Assembly (NCBI GenBank): GCA_007116635.1 | Contig: SKIB01000020.1 | Coordinates: forward strand, 1-60,072 | Origin: Saccharospirillaceae bacterium | GTDB lineage: Bacteria; Pseudomonadota; Gammaproteobacteria; Pseudomonadales; Natronospirillaceae | DNA: 60,072 bases | Direction of reading: 5' to 3' | Shown: one piece after another, positions 18,006 to 26,779 of the stretch | Layout: every line of letters begins with the position of its first letter | Position numbering within the stretch: the first letter of the stretch is position 1 | The notes under the pieces: generated by a model | Database searches by the model: none | What the model was told of the DNA's origin: nothing | What the model saw: the letters and a program-made list of their open reading frames with translations, nothing else | Program-made: the position numbers and the translations under genes

Positions 18006-19114
18006 ACATCCAGGCCTATCAAAGCCCGCATACGCGCATCCAAGCCCTGCCAAGGCAAACTGGCCCACTCATGACGCTCCTGGTACTGGCGGCGAAGCTG
18101 ATCAAATCGACTGGCGCGCAGTTCAGAATCCAAACCATAAAGGGCCGCACGCATGACACTGTCGTCACGCCGAGGATGGTAATGAGCAAGCAGCACCCGA
18201 GCGCAATCACTGAGGCTCAACTGCTCAGCCAAACCAATGGCAGACCAAGGCTGCGGGCTAAGCGGCATGGCTTTGAGTGGCCAAGCAAAACGCTTAGCCA
18301 GACTTTGATACAGCATCCAGGTGCCTCGCGCCTTGCCCTCAAAGCTGTAGCCAGCAATGTGCGGCGTGGCCAGGTAACAGAGCTGCAGCAGGGCATCGGC
18401 CACCTGAGGTTCTTGTGGCCACACATCCAGAATCAAGTGCCCCTTTATGGCTGGCCAATGCTGCTGCAAGGCTTGACCGTCAATCACCTCACCCCGACCA
18501 GCATTGATCAACACCGAGCCAGGGCGCATACTGGCAAATTGTGGCCCGCTGATCATGGCACGAGTGGGGAAAGGCCCATCTGAGGTTAAGGGGGTATGCA
18601 AACAGATAATTTGTGCTTCGGCCAAGGCCTGCTCAAGGCTAACAAAGCCAGGCTCAATTTGCGCCCGAATGGGGTCAACCAACAGGGGCTGCATGCCCAA
18701 GGCTTGCAAGCGTTTAGCCAACTGCCCGCCGACATTGCCCACACCAACAATGGCCAGCGGCAATTGCCAAAAAGCGATGCCCTGCTCTAACCAAAGCAGT
18801 AATAAACAGGCCAGCACATAGTCAACCACGCCTTGCGCATTACAGCCAGGGGCATTGGCATAGGCAATGCCCTGTTGCTGCAAATAATTCTGGTCGAGAT
18901 GATCCATACCGATGGTGGCGGTGCCGACAAAGCAGGGCTTGGCGCTGGCACAGAGCTGGGCATTGACTCTGGTAATGGAACGCACCAACAGAATGTCATT
19001 GTCCTGCAGATCACTGGACTGGAGCTGGCGACCGGCAAAGGGCAGAAGAGGCAGCCCTAGGTCAGCAAAGAAATGCTCGACCAAGGGCATGTTTTGATCA
19101 TAGAGAATCCGCAT
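18002..19114 (-). CDS. pdxB: Erythronate-4-phosphate dehydrogenase
   Basis: 370 residues. It oxidises 4-phosphoerythronate with NAD(H) in the DXP-dependent route to pyridoxal phosphate. It starts with the family's MRILYDQNMPLVEHFF; GTATIGMDHLD, the Rossmann IVGVGNVGGQLAKRLQALG, NAGRGEVID (catalytic Arg) and ATPHIAGYSFEGK (catalytic His) follow. The extra C-terminal dimerisation domain explains the length compared with other D-2-hydroxyacid dehydrogenases. The start shares one base with the rhlB stop (TAATG), so translation is coupled. Confidence 0.96.
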   Translation of the reverse strand: MRILYDQNMPLVEHFFADLGLPLLPFAGRQLQSSDLQDNDILLVRSITRVNAQLCASAKPCFVGTATIGMDHLDQNYLQQQGIAYANAPGCNAQGVVDYVLACLLLLWLEQGIAFWQLPLAIVGVGNVGGQLAKRLQALGMQPLLVDPIRAQIEPGFVSLEQALAEAQIICLHTPLTSDGPFPTRAMISGPQFASMRPGSVLINAGRGEVIDGQALQQHWPAIKGHLILDVWPQEPQVADALLQLCYLATPHIAGYSFEGKARGTWMLYQSLAKRFAWPLKAMPLSPQPWSAIGLAEQLSLSDCARVLLAHYHPRRDDSVMRAALYGLDSELRASRFDQLRRQYQERHEWASLPWQGLDARMRALIGLDV

Positions 19115-20724
19115 TAAGCAGGGCTTTTCGGCCCTTGATCAGGCGCTTGCTGGTCGCTGGGCTTCTTCGGCTCTAACTCGGGTCGCATGGCCTCAGCCTT
19201 GCTTTGCTCGCCTACAGCTGTAGTTGACTCTTCTAGCTCTACCGCTACGGGTTGATCGCTGCTGGTATCAGGTACTAACTGGGCCAGCAATTGCTCTTTA
19301 GCCTGTTGTTGCAGTTGGTCATCCATTTTTGTGGCCGCAAGCGGCTGATCCGCGGACGGCTTTGTTTGCTCTGGCGCAGCAGTTTCTTGAGTCACAAGCT
19401 GTGTCTCTTCTTTGGCCGCTTTACTAACCTCTTCTTTAGTCTGAGGCGCTGTGACCTGTGCCTGCTCAACAACAGGCGGAGCCTGATCCACTGGCGGAGC
19501 CTGATCCACTGGCTGAGCAACCGTCTTATCGCCGATCAGGGCAATGCCATTTTCCAGCAAATCCAAGGGCGGGCGCTCCAGCTCGATTTTGCGATTCAGG
19601 TAGTGCTCCAGCTCTGGAATCAAGAACGAGTCATCTTCACAAGCAAAGCTGACCGACAGACCGCGCGAACCGGCACGACCGGTACGACCAATGCGGTGTA
19701 CATAGTCCTCTGGGTCGTCAGGCAGAGTAAAGTTAATCACATGGCTGATGCCGTCGACATGAATGCCACGACCGGCCACATCGGTGGCCACCATGACTTT
19801 AACCTTACCAGATTTGAAGCGATCTAGCGTTTTTACCCGCTTGTCTTGCGCTACTTCACCAGACAGCATTACGCAATCAACGCCGTCGCGACGCAGACGT
19901 TCAGTCAGATCACGCACCAGGTCACGGCGGTTGGCGAACACGATGCCTAGCTCCAAATCCGGGGCACGCAAAATGGATAATAACAGGGGATACTTTTCAT
20001 CTGCGGTGGTGATGTAAATATGCTGCTCGACTCGATCCGAGGTTTTGACCTTGGGCTCGATCTCAACTTTGCGCGCGTCACGAGTCCAGCTTTGCGCTAG
20101 ACGCATGATGTTATCGGAGAAGGTCGCGGAGAACATCAGGGTCTGGCGCAGCTCTTTACGCGGTGTGGCACGAATAATGGTGCGCAGATCAGGAATAAAG
20201 CCCATGTCCAGCATGCGGTCGGCTTCGTCAATCACCAGCACTTCAACCTGGTCTAAAAAGGCCGCCTTGCGGCGAACGAAATCAATCAAACGACCTGGAG
20301 TGGCGACCAGCAAATCAATTTTCTGTGTTTGCAACTGTGATTGCTGCTTATCAAAGTCCATGCCGCCGACCAAAGACAACACCTTTAACTTGGCGTGCTT
20401 GGCCAACTGCTCGGCATCGGCTGCAATTTGTAAGGCCAGCTCACGAGTGGGGGCCAAAATGAGCGAACGCGGCTCGCCCACATACTGCTCTTGCAAGGGG
20501 TTTTCCAGCAAATCGGTCATCACCGACAGTAAAAAGGCTGCGGTCTTACCAGTGCCGGTTTGTGCCTTGCCAATCAGATCATAGCCGGCCAGAGTGATGG
20601 GTAGGGCTTCGGCCTGAATTTGCGTACAGTTGGAAAACTCCAGATCGGCCAGTGCCTGCATCAGAGGTTTGGGTAAAGCGAAGTCCTGAAAACTCACTGG
20701 CTTGGTTGTAGATACTGCGGTCAT
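19114..20724 (-). CDS. rhlB: DEAD-box RNA helicase, RhlB type
   Basis: 536 residues: a two-domain RecA-like core (about 1-395) plus a long acidic tail. Core motifs: FQDFALPKPLMQAL Q-motif region, AQTGTGKT (54-61), APTRELALQ, TPGRLID, VIDEADRMLDMGF, FSATFS, VATDVAGRGIH and HRIGRTGRAG. The core resembles E. coli RhlB, an RNA unwinding enzyme of RNA turnover. The tail, about 140 residues rich in Gln, Glu, Pro and Ala with a PVDQAPPVDQAPPV duplication, is not in E. coli RhlB and replaces its short basic end. Third gene of the tusA-epmC-rhlB-pdxB operon. Confidence 0.9.
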   Translation of the reverse strand: MTAVSTTKPVSFQDFALPKPLMQALADLEFSNCTQIQAEALPITLAGYDLIGKAQTGTGKTAAFLLSVMTDLLENPLQEQYVGEPRSLILAPTRELALQIAADAEQLAKHAKLKVLSLVGGMDFDKQQSQLQTQKIDLLVATPGRLIDFVRRKAAFLDQVEVLVIDEADRMLDMGFIPDLRTIIRATPRKELRQTLMFSATFSDNIMRLAQSWTRDARKVEIEPKVKTSDRVEQHIYITTADEKYPLLLSILRAPDLELGIVFANRRDLVRDLTERLRRDGVDCVMLSGEVAQDKRVKTLDRFKSGKVKVMVATDVAGRGIHVDGISHVINFTLPDDPEDYVHRIGRTGRAGSRGLSVSFACEDDSFLIPELEHYLNRKIELERPPLDLLENGIALIGDKTVAQPVDQAPPVDQAPPVVEQAQVTAPQTKEEVSKAAKEETQLVTQETAAPEQTKPSADQPLAATKMDDQLQQQAKEQLLAQLVPDTSSDQPVAVELEESTTAVGEQSKAEAMRPELEPKKPSDQQAPDQGPKSPA

Positions 20725-20736
20725 GTAGTGCGTTTC

Positions 20737-21279
20737 CTAGCATAAACAATGGGATAAACCGGCCTGCACTCTTTGTTGTGCCACTGGCCATAACGAATTT
20801 TGGCAAGCCTGATCCAGCTTGCTGATCAAGATGGCCGCACGCGGCGGCAATCGCTCAAGTAACAACTGAGCTTGCTGCTCGATTCTACGGCTAAATGGCC
20901 CTAGGTCATAGTCTGGATAGGACAAATTATCGGCACTGGGACGAAATTCCAGGCCACAGGCCAAATGCAACAGCCATTCTAAGGCTTGCGGCCGAGCCTC
21001 AAACTGCTCAAAACGCTGCTGGGCGGCTAAATCACGCTCGCCCTGATACCAGTAACCATAATCGTCCTGCGCCAAACGCCCAGGGCCCACCAAACACCAA
21101 TGCGCCAGTTCATGCAGCGCACTGGAAAAATAATCATCACGATAACGGATTTCACCCCAGGCCTCGCCCTTGGGCGCCAGATAGAAGGGCTCACTAAAGC
21201 CCCCCACCAGCAGAGTGCGGTATTGAGCAGCAAAGGCCTGAGCAAAGAGCTGTGACAGCTGCGCCAAACTCAGACTCAT
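20737..21279 (-). CDS. epmC: Elongation factor P hydroxylase
   Basis: 180 residues, similar to E. coli EpmC (YfcM) throughout: LLVGGFSEPFYLAP, YFSSALHELAHWCLVG, DYGYWYQGERD, QFEARPQALEWLLHLACG and SADNLSYPDYD. The HExxH at 56-60 (HELAH) should bind the iron used for hydroxylation of the beta-lysylated EF-P lysine. It starts in an ATGA overlap with tusA and ends 12 nt before rhlB. Its presence suggests that the organism also has EpmA/EpmB, which are not in this window. Confidence 0.92.
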   Translation of the reverse strand: MSLSLAQLSQLFAQAFAAQYRTLLVGGFSEPFYLAPKGEAWGEIRYRDDYFSSALHELAHWCLVGPGRLAQDDYGYWYQGERDLAAQQRFEQFEARPQALEWLLHLACGLEFRPSADNLSYPDYDLGPFSRRIEQQAQLLLERLPPRAAILISKLDQACQNSLWPVAQQRVQAGLSHCLC

Positions 21280-21524
21280 TTTTTAACCACTTGCAGTAAA
21301 TAATAATAATGCTCTTGCTCCTGCCATTGCTGCAGCAATTGATGGCCCAAAAACTGACAGAACTTAGGCACATCGCGCAGGGTGGCAGGATCGGTAGCCT
21401 TGAGTAAGATCTGTTGCTCAGCGGATTTTTTACGCACCAGGGCATGCAGCATCATGATGGGTTCGGGGCAACGCAAACCGCTGGTATCCAGCAAATGAGC
21501 ATTAAAAGTAGAGTCCGTGGACAT
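21276..21524 (-). CDS. tusA: Sulfurtransferase TusA family protein
   Basis: 82 residues, the normal size. The family signature LDTSGLRCPEPIMMLHALV places the persulfide-carrying Cys at 19 in a CPEP motif. In E. coli TusA relays sulfur to TusBCD for 2-thiouridine at the tRNA wobble position. No clear ribosome binding site is seen before ATG 21524. First gene of the tusA-epmC-rhlB-pdxB operon. Confidence 0.9.
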   Translation of the reverse strand: MSTDSTFNAHLLDTSGLRCPEPIMMLHALVRKKSAEQQILLKATDPATLRDVPKFCQFLGHQLLQQWQEQEHYYYLLQVVKK

Positions 21525-21685
21525 AAGGTAGTGTTTTAACCAATCAATATCAATGTAACCGCCCCATTGTACTGCAAATCCAGAGAGGCAGAAACGCTAA
21601 CAGGGCCTCAATCAAGCCTCAACAAGACTTCATATCTAGCTACAGGCTTGAGACAGCCAAGACAAGCTAGCCCGGCCTGTAAATG

Positions 21686-22570
21686 CTAGGCAGCCAGCGC
21701 CATTAGTAACGGCAGTATGAGCGCAATGAATGGCAAACAGAGCAAAGTCGAGCCAAACACCAAGGCCGCCATCTGCTCCTCTTGACCCACATAGGTCTTG
21801 GCCAACAGATAATTGATGGCCGCCGATGCGGTGCTGGCCTGCAAGATAACCACTGCCATGGCCAAACCAGACAACCCTAACAACCAGGCCACCAGCCACC
21901 CCAAGAGCGAACCACCCACTACCCGCAGCAGAGCAAAGAGCATGGGCACCCTGAGTCCAGACAGCTGCAAGCCAGCCAGACTTACGCCCAGCATCACCAG
22001 CATCAGCGGATTGGCCACTGCCCCCATAAAGCTCAGGCTGCTCTCCAACCAAAGCGGCCAACTGATGGACAGGAGCTGACTGCTGATGGCTATCAAGGCC
22101 GACCAAGCAATGGGGCTGCGCAGCAGGGGAGCCAGCTGGAAACGGCCACTGAATAGCATTAAACCCAAACTGAAATGACTCAAAGCCACGACCACAAAAT
22201 AGACCACGGCCAGAGCCAGCCCGGCATCACCAAAGGCAAAAAAACAAATAGGCAGGCCAATGTTGCCATTATTGGAGTAGACCACACCTGGCACATAGAT
22301 GCGTCGCTCGACCTTGAGCCGAGCCGCCAACCACCAAGCCAACAGCCCCGACAGCAGCATCACTAACACCGCAGCCAAGCCAATGTCCAACAACTGCCGA
22401 CCATCCAGCTGGGTTTTGTTCAAAGCTGACAAAATCAAACAGGGCGTAGCAATGTTAATCACCAGCTTGCCCATGGCTGCAGTGTCAACGGCTTGACGCT
22501 TAGCCCATAGATAACCAATCAGCACCCCACTGAGCACCGGCGCCATAACGGCAAATAACTGATACAGCAT
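21686..22570 (-). CDS. AEC (auxin efflux carrier) family transporter, second of a pair
   Basis: 294 residues from ATG 22570, which shares one base with the stop of the upstream paralogue (TAATG); a longer frame into that gene is unlikely. About ten hydrophobic segments. The family fold shows as an N-terminal VLSGVLIGYLWAKR half, the crossover motif PGVVYSNNGNIGLPICFFAF and a C-terminal VVILQASTASAAINYLLA. The substrate is not predictable; AEC proteins move small organic acids or auxin-like compounds. Confidence 0.9.
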   Translation of the reverse strand: MLYQLFAVMAPVLSGVLIGYLWAKRQAVDTAAMGKLVINIATPCLILSALNKTQLDGRQLLDIGLAAVLVMLLSGLLAWWLAARLKVERRIYVPGVVYSNNGNIGLPICFFAFGDAGLALAVVYFVVVALSHFSLGLMLFSGRFQLAPLLRSPIAWSALIAISSQLLSISWPLWLESSLSFMGAVANPLMLVMLGVSLAGLQLSGLRVPMLFALLRVVGGSLLGWLVAWLLGLSGLAMAVVILQASTASAAINYLLAKTYVGQEEQMAALVFGSTLLCLPFIALILPLLMALAA

Positions 22571-23451
22571 TAGAGTAACCAAGCCAAAATGAAGGGTAAT
22601 AATAGAAAGGCCAGCAAAGTACTGGTCAACACCAGTGCCGCCATGTCCTCTGGCTGACGCGAATAACGCTCGGCCAACAGCCAATTCACCACCCCGCTGG
22701 CGGTACTGGCCTGAACAATGATCACGCCGCGCAACACTCCCTCGATGTTCAACAGATTAACCAAAAGCACAGCCGCAGCAAAGCCACCCACCACCCTGAG
22801 CACTGCAAACACCAAGGGCCTGATACTGATCTTACTGGGCATACGAGCCAGACTGGCACCCAACAGAATGAGCATCAAGGCAGGCACGATCTGGCCAATG
22901 AGCTGGGTACTGTTGAGCAGCCACTCAGGCGCAGGCAAGGCCAATAGATTCAACAGAGCCACCACCGACAAACTCCAGACAATGGGATTCAACCACAGCT
23001 TACCGCCCTTGGCACCAGAGCCAATGATGCGATCGCCCAGGGTATAGTGGGTAATGGAGACCATGGCATACCACAGCATGGCATAACTCAGGCCCAGATT
23101 ACCAAAGGCAAAGAAACACAGTGGCAGCCCCATGTTCCCCGTGTTGGCAAACATCACCCCAGGCACATAGATTCGCCAAGGGGCTCGACAAATTTTTGTC
23201 ACCAACCAGGCCAGACCTCCGGTTAGGGCAAAAATGCCCAACAAGGCAAGCGCCATGGGCTTGAGCTGACTTAACTCCAACTCATTGCCCATCAGCGTGG
23301 CAAACATCAGGCTCGGAATCCCGACCTTGGTCAATAACTGCGATAGAGGCGCGGTGGACAATCCAGGATTGCGTTTGGCCCAGCCCATACCCACCAAGAT
23401 ACAGGCCACTAAGGGAAAAAGAATGCTCGCCATGTCTGCAATCATAAACAT
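22570..23451 (-). CDS. AEC (auxin efflux carrier) family transporter, first of a pair
   Basis: 293 residues with about ten membrane segments. It shares PGVMFANTGNMGLPLCFFAF and VIIVQASTASGVVNWLLAER with the downstream gene, so the two arose by tandem duplication. Start at 23451 is the longest; an ATG at 23433 (MASILFPLVAC) is an alternative, and neither has a strong ribosome binding site. Stop and next start overlap as TAATG, implying coordinated synthesis and possibly a heteromer (inference). Confidence 0.9.
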   Translation of the reverse strand: MFMIADMASILFPLVACILVGMGWAKRNPGLSTAPLSQLLTKVGIPSLMFATLMGNELELSQLKPMALALLGIFALTGGLAWLVTKICRAPWRIYVPGVMFANTGNMGLPLCFFAFGNLGLSYAMLWYAMVSITHYTLGDRIIGSGAKGGKLWLNPIVWSLSVVALLNLLALPAPEWLLNSTQLIGQIVPALMLILLGASLARMPSKISIRPLVFAVLRVVGGFAAAVLLVNLLNIEGVLRGVIIVQASTASGVVNWLLAERYSRQPEDMAALVLTSTLLAFLLLPFILAWLL

Positions 23452-23668
23452 CCAGCTGCAAGGGGTTGCGATGGGTCGCCATTGTAGGGCTAAGCAGAGT
23501 AAATGTCTTGATGCGAATCAGCCAGACAGCAAATGATGCAACCAAGGCGAATCAATGGCAGAGGTTAGCAAGCAAGGGGGTATGGTCTATCGAGCCAAAG
23601 CAACGGAATTAGGGCAAAAACAGGACAATGAGACAGAACAGGCTTTAAACTAGAACAAACCTAGAAGA

Positions 23669-23744
23669 TGGCTCCCCGAGCAGGACTCGAACCTGCGACC
23701 AATAGATTAACAGTCTACTGCTCTACCAACTGAGCTATCAGGGA
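23669..23744 (-). tRNA. tRNA-Asn (GTT), third in transcript order
   Basis: 76 nt including encoded CCA. Acceptor 5' TCCCTGA pairs with TCGGGGA; the D-arm AGCTCAGTTGGTAGAGC, anticodon loop with GTT and T-loop GGTTCGAGTCC are all canonical. Identical to the copy at 23840-23915. Confidence 0.97.
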
Positions 23745-23753
23745 ATATCGAAA

Positions 23754-23829
23754 TGGCTCCTCGAGCAGGACTCGAACCTGCGACCAATAGATTAACAGTC
23801 TACTGCTCTACCAACTGAGCTATCGAGGA
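23754..23829 (-). tRNA. tRNA-Asn (GTT), second in transcript order
   Basis: 76 nt with CCA. The body is identical to its neighbours, but the acceptor stem is TCCTCGA/TCGAGGA instead of TCCCTGA/TCGGGGA, so pair 4-69 changes from C-G to T-A and pair 5-68 from T-G wobble to C-G. Base pairing is kept. Confidence 0.97.
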
Positions 23830-23839
23830 AAAAGGTTGT

Positions 23840-23915
23840 TGGCTCCCCGAGCAGGACTCGAACCTGCGACCAATAGATTAACAGTCTACTGCTCTACCAA
23901 CTGAGCTATCAGGGA
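23840..23915 (-). tRNA. tRNA-Asn (GTT), first in transcript order
   Basis: 76 nt with CCA, identical to the copy at 23669-23744. Closest to the promoter at 23928-23956; the three genes are separated by 9-10 nt and are surely cotranscribed. Confidence 0.97.
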
Positions 23916-23927
23916 ACAACGGTGCGA

Positions 23928-23956
23928 ATATTAAGGCCCCACCCAATCAGTGTCAA
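23928..23956 (-). promoter_or_regulatory. Strong sigma70 promoter for the tRNA-Asn cluster
   Basis: On the minus strand a perfect -35 TTGACA (23951-23956), a 17-bp spacer and a near-perfect -10 TAATAT (23928-23933). Initiation would fall a few bases before the first tRNA. The GC-rich TCGCACCG discriminator fits a stringently controlled stable-RNA promoter. Confidence 0.8.
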
Positions 23957-24080
23957 GCCTCGGCGCTTAATTTGTTGTTTTTACAGTGATTTTTAGGTTT
24001 CACTGGCTTGGCCTAACTTGGCATCAAAATTGAATATGACATAGACAACTACATTTTGCGTCAGAAATTGGACGGTCACT

Positions 24081-24617
24081 ATGAACATCACAATCGAAAT
24101 GATCGACACCGCTGTCAAAATATTGATGGGTGCTATGGCCAGCAGTCTGTTTTTTGTTTGGTATTGGCAAATGGTGCGCAAAAAGGGCGAACACCTGACC
24201 CAAGCTCAGCAACGCAGACTTAGCCTTTTAGAGAAGGTTGCGGCCGATGTTGGCAGGGTGCATCATCATTATCAGCAGTTTCTGGTTTTGGCTCTGGAAT
24301 TCAGTCGTCATGGCCGCCACTGGCCACCCTCAAGACGCCAAGAACTGCGGCGTCAAGCAGACGAACTGGTAGACATCTTCGCCGCGCTCACCGAGGCAGA
24401 ATCCACCCTGCTGTTATTGGGTGAAAAGAAGTTGGAGCGCGCACTGCGTATCTATGGCGCACGCATTGTCAGCTTGCGCCGTCTGGTGCATGCCGACAAA
24501 AACGAATTCAATGCCGAAGAATTGCAAATGCTGGATGATTTAAAAAAGGACATTTCGCAGCTGCGCGACACCTTTTATGAAAGTCTCAGCACTCGGTTTT
24601 CGGCGGTTACGGCCTAG
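24081..24617 (+). CDS. Membrane-anchored helical protein of unknown function
   Basis: 178 residues. One N-terminal transmembrane helix (ILMGAMASSLFFVWYWQMV) is followed by a basic, Arg/Leu-rich helical domain with heptad character (LSLLEKVAADVGRVHHHYQQ; DDLKKDISQLRDTFYESL). It is probably bound to the inner membrane with its bulk in the cytoplasm. GGACGG upstream of ATG is a poor ribosome binding site. No family recognised. It is convergent with rimO across a hairpin. Confidence 0.7.
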   Translation: MNITIEMIDTAVKILMGAMASSLFFVWYWQMVRKKGEHLTQAQQRRLSLLEKVAADVGRVHHHYQQFLVLALEFSRHGRHWPPSRRQELRRQADELVDIFAALTEAESTLLLLGEKKLERALRIYGARIVSLRRLVHADKNEFNAEELQMLDDLKKDISQLRDTFYESLSTRFSAVTA

Positions 24618-24619
24618 AG

Positions 24620-24641
24620 ATCCTGCGACTGAGCGCAGGAT
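24620..24641. terminator. Hairpin between convergent genes
   Basis: ATCCTGCG-ACTGAG-CGCAGGAT, a perfect 8-bp stem two bases after the stop of the upstream gene and 12 bp from the rimO stop. It has no T-run, so it may be a processing or 3'-end stabilising hairpin rather than a classical terminator. The sequence resembles the short dispersed palindromes common in bacterial genomes. Confidence 0.5.
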
Positions 24642-24652
24642 GACATGACCTA

Positions 24653-25960
24653 CTAAAGCAATTCGGCCCAAAGGTCGTAATGGTCACTGTCAATGATACG
24701 CGCCTGAACCATCTCCCCTACTTGCAGATGAGTGGCACCATCAATGAATACCTGACCATCAATGTCCGGCGCATCCGCCGGACTGCGGCCAACCGCGCCC
24801 TCAGCCACCACTTCATCAATCAAAATTGGCATCACTTTGCCCACCTTGGCCGCCAGGCGCGCAGCACTGATTTGCTGCTGCTTGGCCATGAAGCGATCAT
24901 AACGCTCTTGCTTGATCTCTTCTGGCACCGGGTTGGGCAATTCATTGGCGGTGGCACCCTCCACTGGGCTGTACTTAAAGCAGCCAACACGATCAAGCTG
25001 TGCCTGATCCAAGAAATCAAGCAACTCCTGAAAATCTTCTTCAGTTTCACCAGGGAAGCCGACAATAAAGGTCGAGCGCAGAGTTAAATCCGGCACCTGC
25101 TGTCGCCATTTGTGAATACGCTCCAACACCTTCTCACTATGGGCTGGCCGCTTCATGGCCTTAAGCACTCGCGCCGAGGCGTGCTGAAAAGGAATGTCCA
25201 AATAAGGCAGGATTTTACCCTCGGCCATCAAGGGCATCAGGTCATCCACATTGGGATAGGGATAAACATAGTGCAAACGCACCCAGATGCCCATCTCAGC
25301 CAAGGCTTGGCACAGACTTTGTAACTGGGTTTTAACCGGCTTGCCATCCCAAAATCCGGTGCGGTACTTAACATCCACACCATAGGCACTGGTGTCCTGA
25401 CTGATGACCAGCAACTCCTTAACCCCTGCCTTAGCTAGGGCTTGGGCCTCGGCCAGGACATTGCCAATGGGGCGACTGACCAGATCTCCCCTAAAGGACG
25501 GGATGATGCAGAAGGTACAGCGATGGTTACAGCCTTCGGAAATCTTCAAATAGGCATAGTGCCTAGGCGTCAACTTCAGGCCCGCTTCAGGGATCAAGCT
25601 GGTAAAAGGGTCATGTTTAGGCGGCACTACTTGGTGCACCTGGTTGACCACCTCTTCATAGGCGTGCGGCCCAGTAACGGCCAAGACATTGGGGTGCACC
25701 TGACGAATTTGATCGTCTTTAGCACCCAGGCAACCGGTAACAATCACCTTGCCATTTTCATTTAAGGCTTCGCCAATGGCGTCCAAGGATTCCTGCACCG
25801 CGCTATCAATAAAACCACAGGTGTTAACCACCACCAGATCGGCATCCTGATAGCTGTTACCCAGCTCATAACCTTCACTGCGTAGTTGGGTAATGATTCG
25901 TTCAGAATCCACGGTATTTTTGGGGCAACCCAGGCTCACAAAGCCAATTTTTCCGGCCAT
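24653..25960 (-). CDS. rimO: Ribosomal protein uS12 (Asp89) methylthiotransferase
   Basis: 435 residues from ATG 25960, where [18 protein letters not shown] begins; a 13-residue upstream extension is in frame but unlike the family. Two 4Fe-4S clusters: N-terminal UPF0004 cysteines C12, C48 and C77, and radical [12 protein letters not shown] (C144, C148, C151). A C-terminal TRAM domain holds [16 protein letters not shown], the RimO-type signature that separates it from MiaB. It adds a methylthio group to the S12 aspartate near the decoding centre. Confidence 0.97.
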   Translation of the reverse strand: MAGKIGFVSLGCPKNTVDSERIITQLRSEGYELGNSYQDADLVVVNTCGFIDSAVQESLDAIGEALNENGKVIVTGCLGAKDDQIRQVHPNVLAVTGPHAYEEVVNQVHQVVPPKHDPFTSLIPEAGLKLTPRHYAYLKISEGCNHRCTFCIIPSFRGDLVSRPIGNVLAEAQALAKAGVKELLVISQDTSAYGVDVKYRTGFWDGKPVKTQLQSLCQALAEMGIWVRLHYVYPYPNVDDLMPLMAEGKILPYLDIPFQHASARVLKAMKRPAHSEKVLERIHKWRQQVPDLTLRSTFIVGFPGETEEDFQELLDFLDQAQLDRVGCFKYSPVEGATANELPNPVPEEIKQERYDRFMAKQQQISAARLAAKVGKVMPILIDEVVAEGAVGRSPADAPDIDGQVFIDGATHLQVGEMVQARIIDSDHYDLWAELL

Positions 25961-26198
25961 AGCTATTCTCATCACTGCTGTGTTTGTGCTGGCAGGCATT
26001 TTAGCAGCAAGATGGCTAAAGTAGCAGCAATGGTTAGCAAAACAATCAATCAGACAACAAGCAACAGGTGCACAACAGGGATAAGACTAGCCAAATCCAA
26101 GGCCCGTCAACTACACTAGGGCACCCCAAACACTCTGAGCCAAGGCTCATCTCAGCCTGCTCAGTCTTCTTTAGAACAGATTCAAACGGGAAATAGCT

Positions 26199-26765
26199 AT
26201 GCCAAAGGCAGTTGATGTAAAAGTGGGCTTCATCGTGAACTATGAAGGCAAGATCGCGGCAGTAAAGAGCGTGGAAGTTCGCTCCCCCTCAGCCCGTGGC
26301 GCAGCCACGCTCTACAAACTGATCATGAATGTGCTCAGCACCGGGCAAAAACTGGAAGCCACTCTCAAGGGCGACGACATCCTAGGTGAGGTGGATTACC
26401 AGCGCTGCCAACTACAGGCCCTATTTGGTGATGGCAATGAGTGGACCTTTATGAATGTTGAGAATTACGATCAATATCAACTGTCCAACGACGACCTCGG
26501 GGAACAAGCCAAGTGGATAACCGATGGCTTGGAAGGATTACAGGGTATGCTGGTGGATGACAGACTAGTCAGCATTAGCTTGCCCAGCAAGCTAGTACGC
26601 AAAGTGATGGAAACCGCTCCATCCCTCAAGGGAGCAACGGCCACTAAAAGTGCCAAGCCAGCCCTAATTGAGGGTGGCATCAGCATCATGGTTCCTGACT
26701 ACATCAGTACAGATGATCTCATAGAGGTTAGCCCTGAAGAAGAGCGCTATATGGGGCGCGCCTAA
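26199..26765 (+). CDS. efpL: Elongation factor P-like protein EfpL (YeiP)
   Basis: 188 residues, the three-domain EF-P fold. It lacks the EF-P lysine loop: the tip of the domain I hairpin reads SPSARGAAT, with Arg where EF-P has its modified Lys, which is diagnostic of EfpL. FKGDDI-like ATLKGDDILGEV, GNEWTFMN and the terminal PEEERYMGRA are YeiP features. EfpL relieves ribosome stalling at proline-rich and other difficult motifs. GGGA lies 8 nt before ATG. The EF-P hydroxylase epmC is encoded elsewhere in this window. Confidence 0.95.
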   Translation: MPKAVDVKVGFIVNYEGKIAAVKSVEVRSPSARGAATLYKLIMNVLSTGQKLEATLKGDDILGEVDYQRCQLQALFGDGNEWTFMNVENYDQYQLSNDDLGEQAKWITDGLEGLQGMLVDDRLVSISLPSKLVRKVMETAPSLKGATATKSAKPALIEGGISIMVPDYISTDDLIEVSPEEERYMGRA

Positions 26766-26779
26766 CCAACTGAAGGCGG

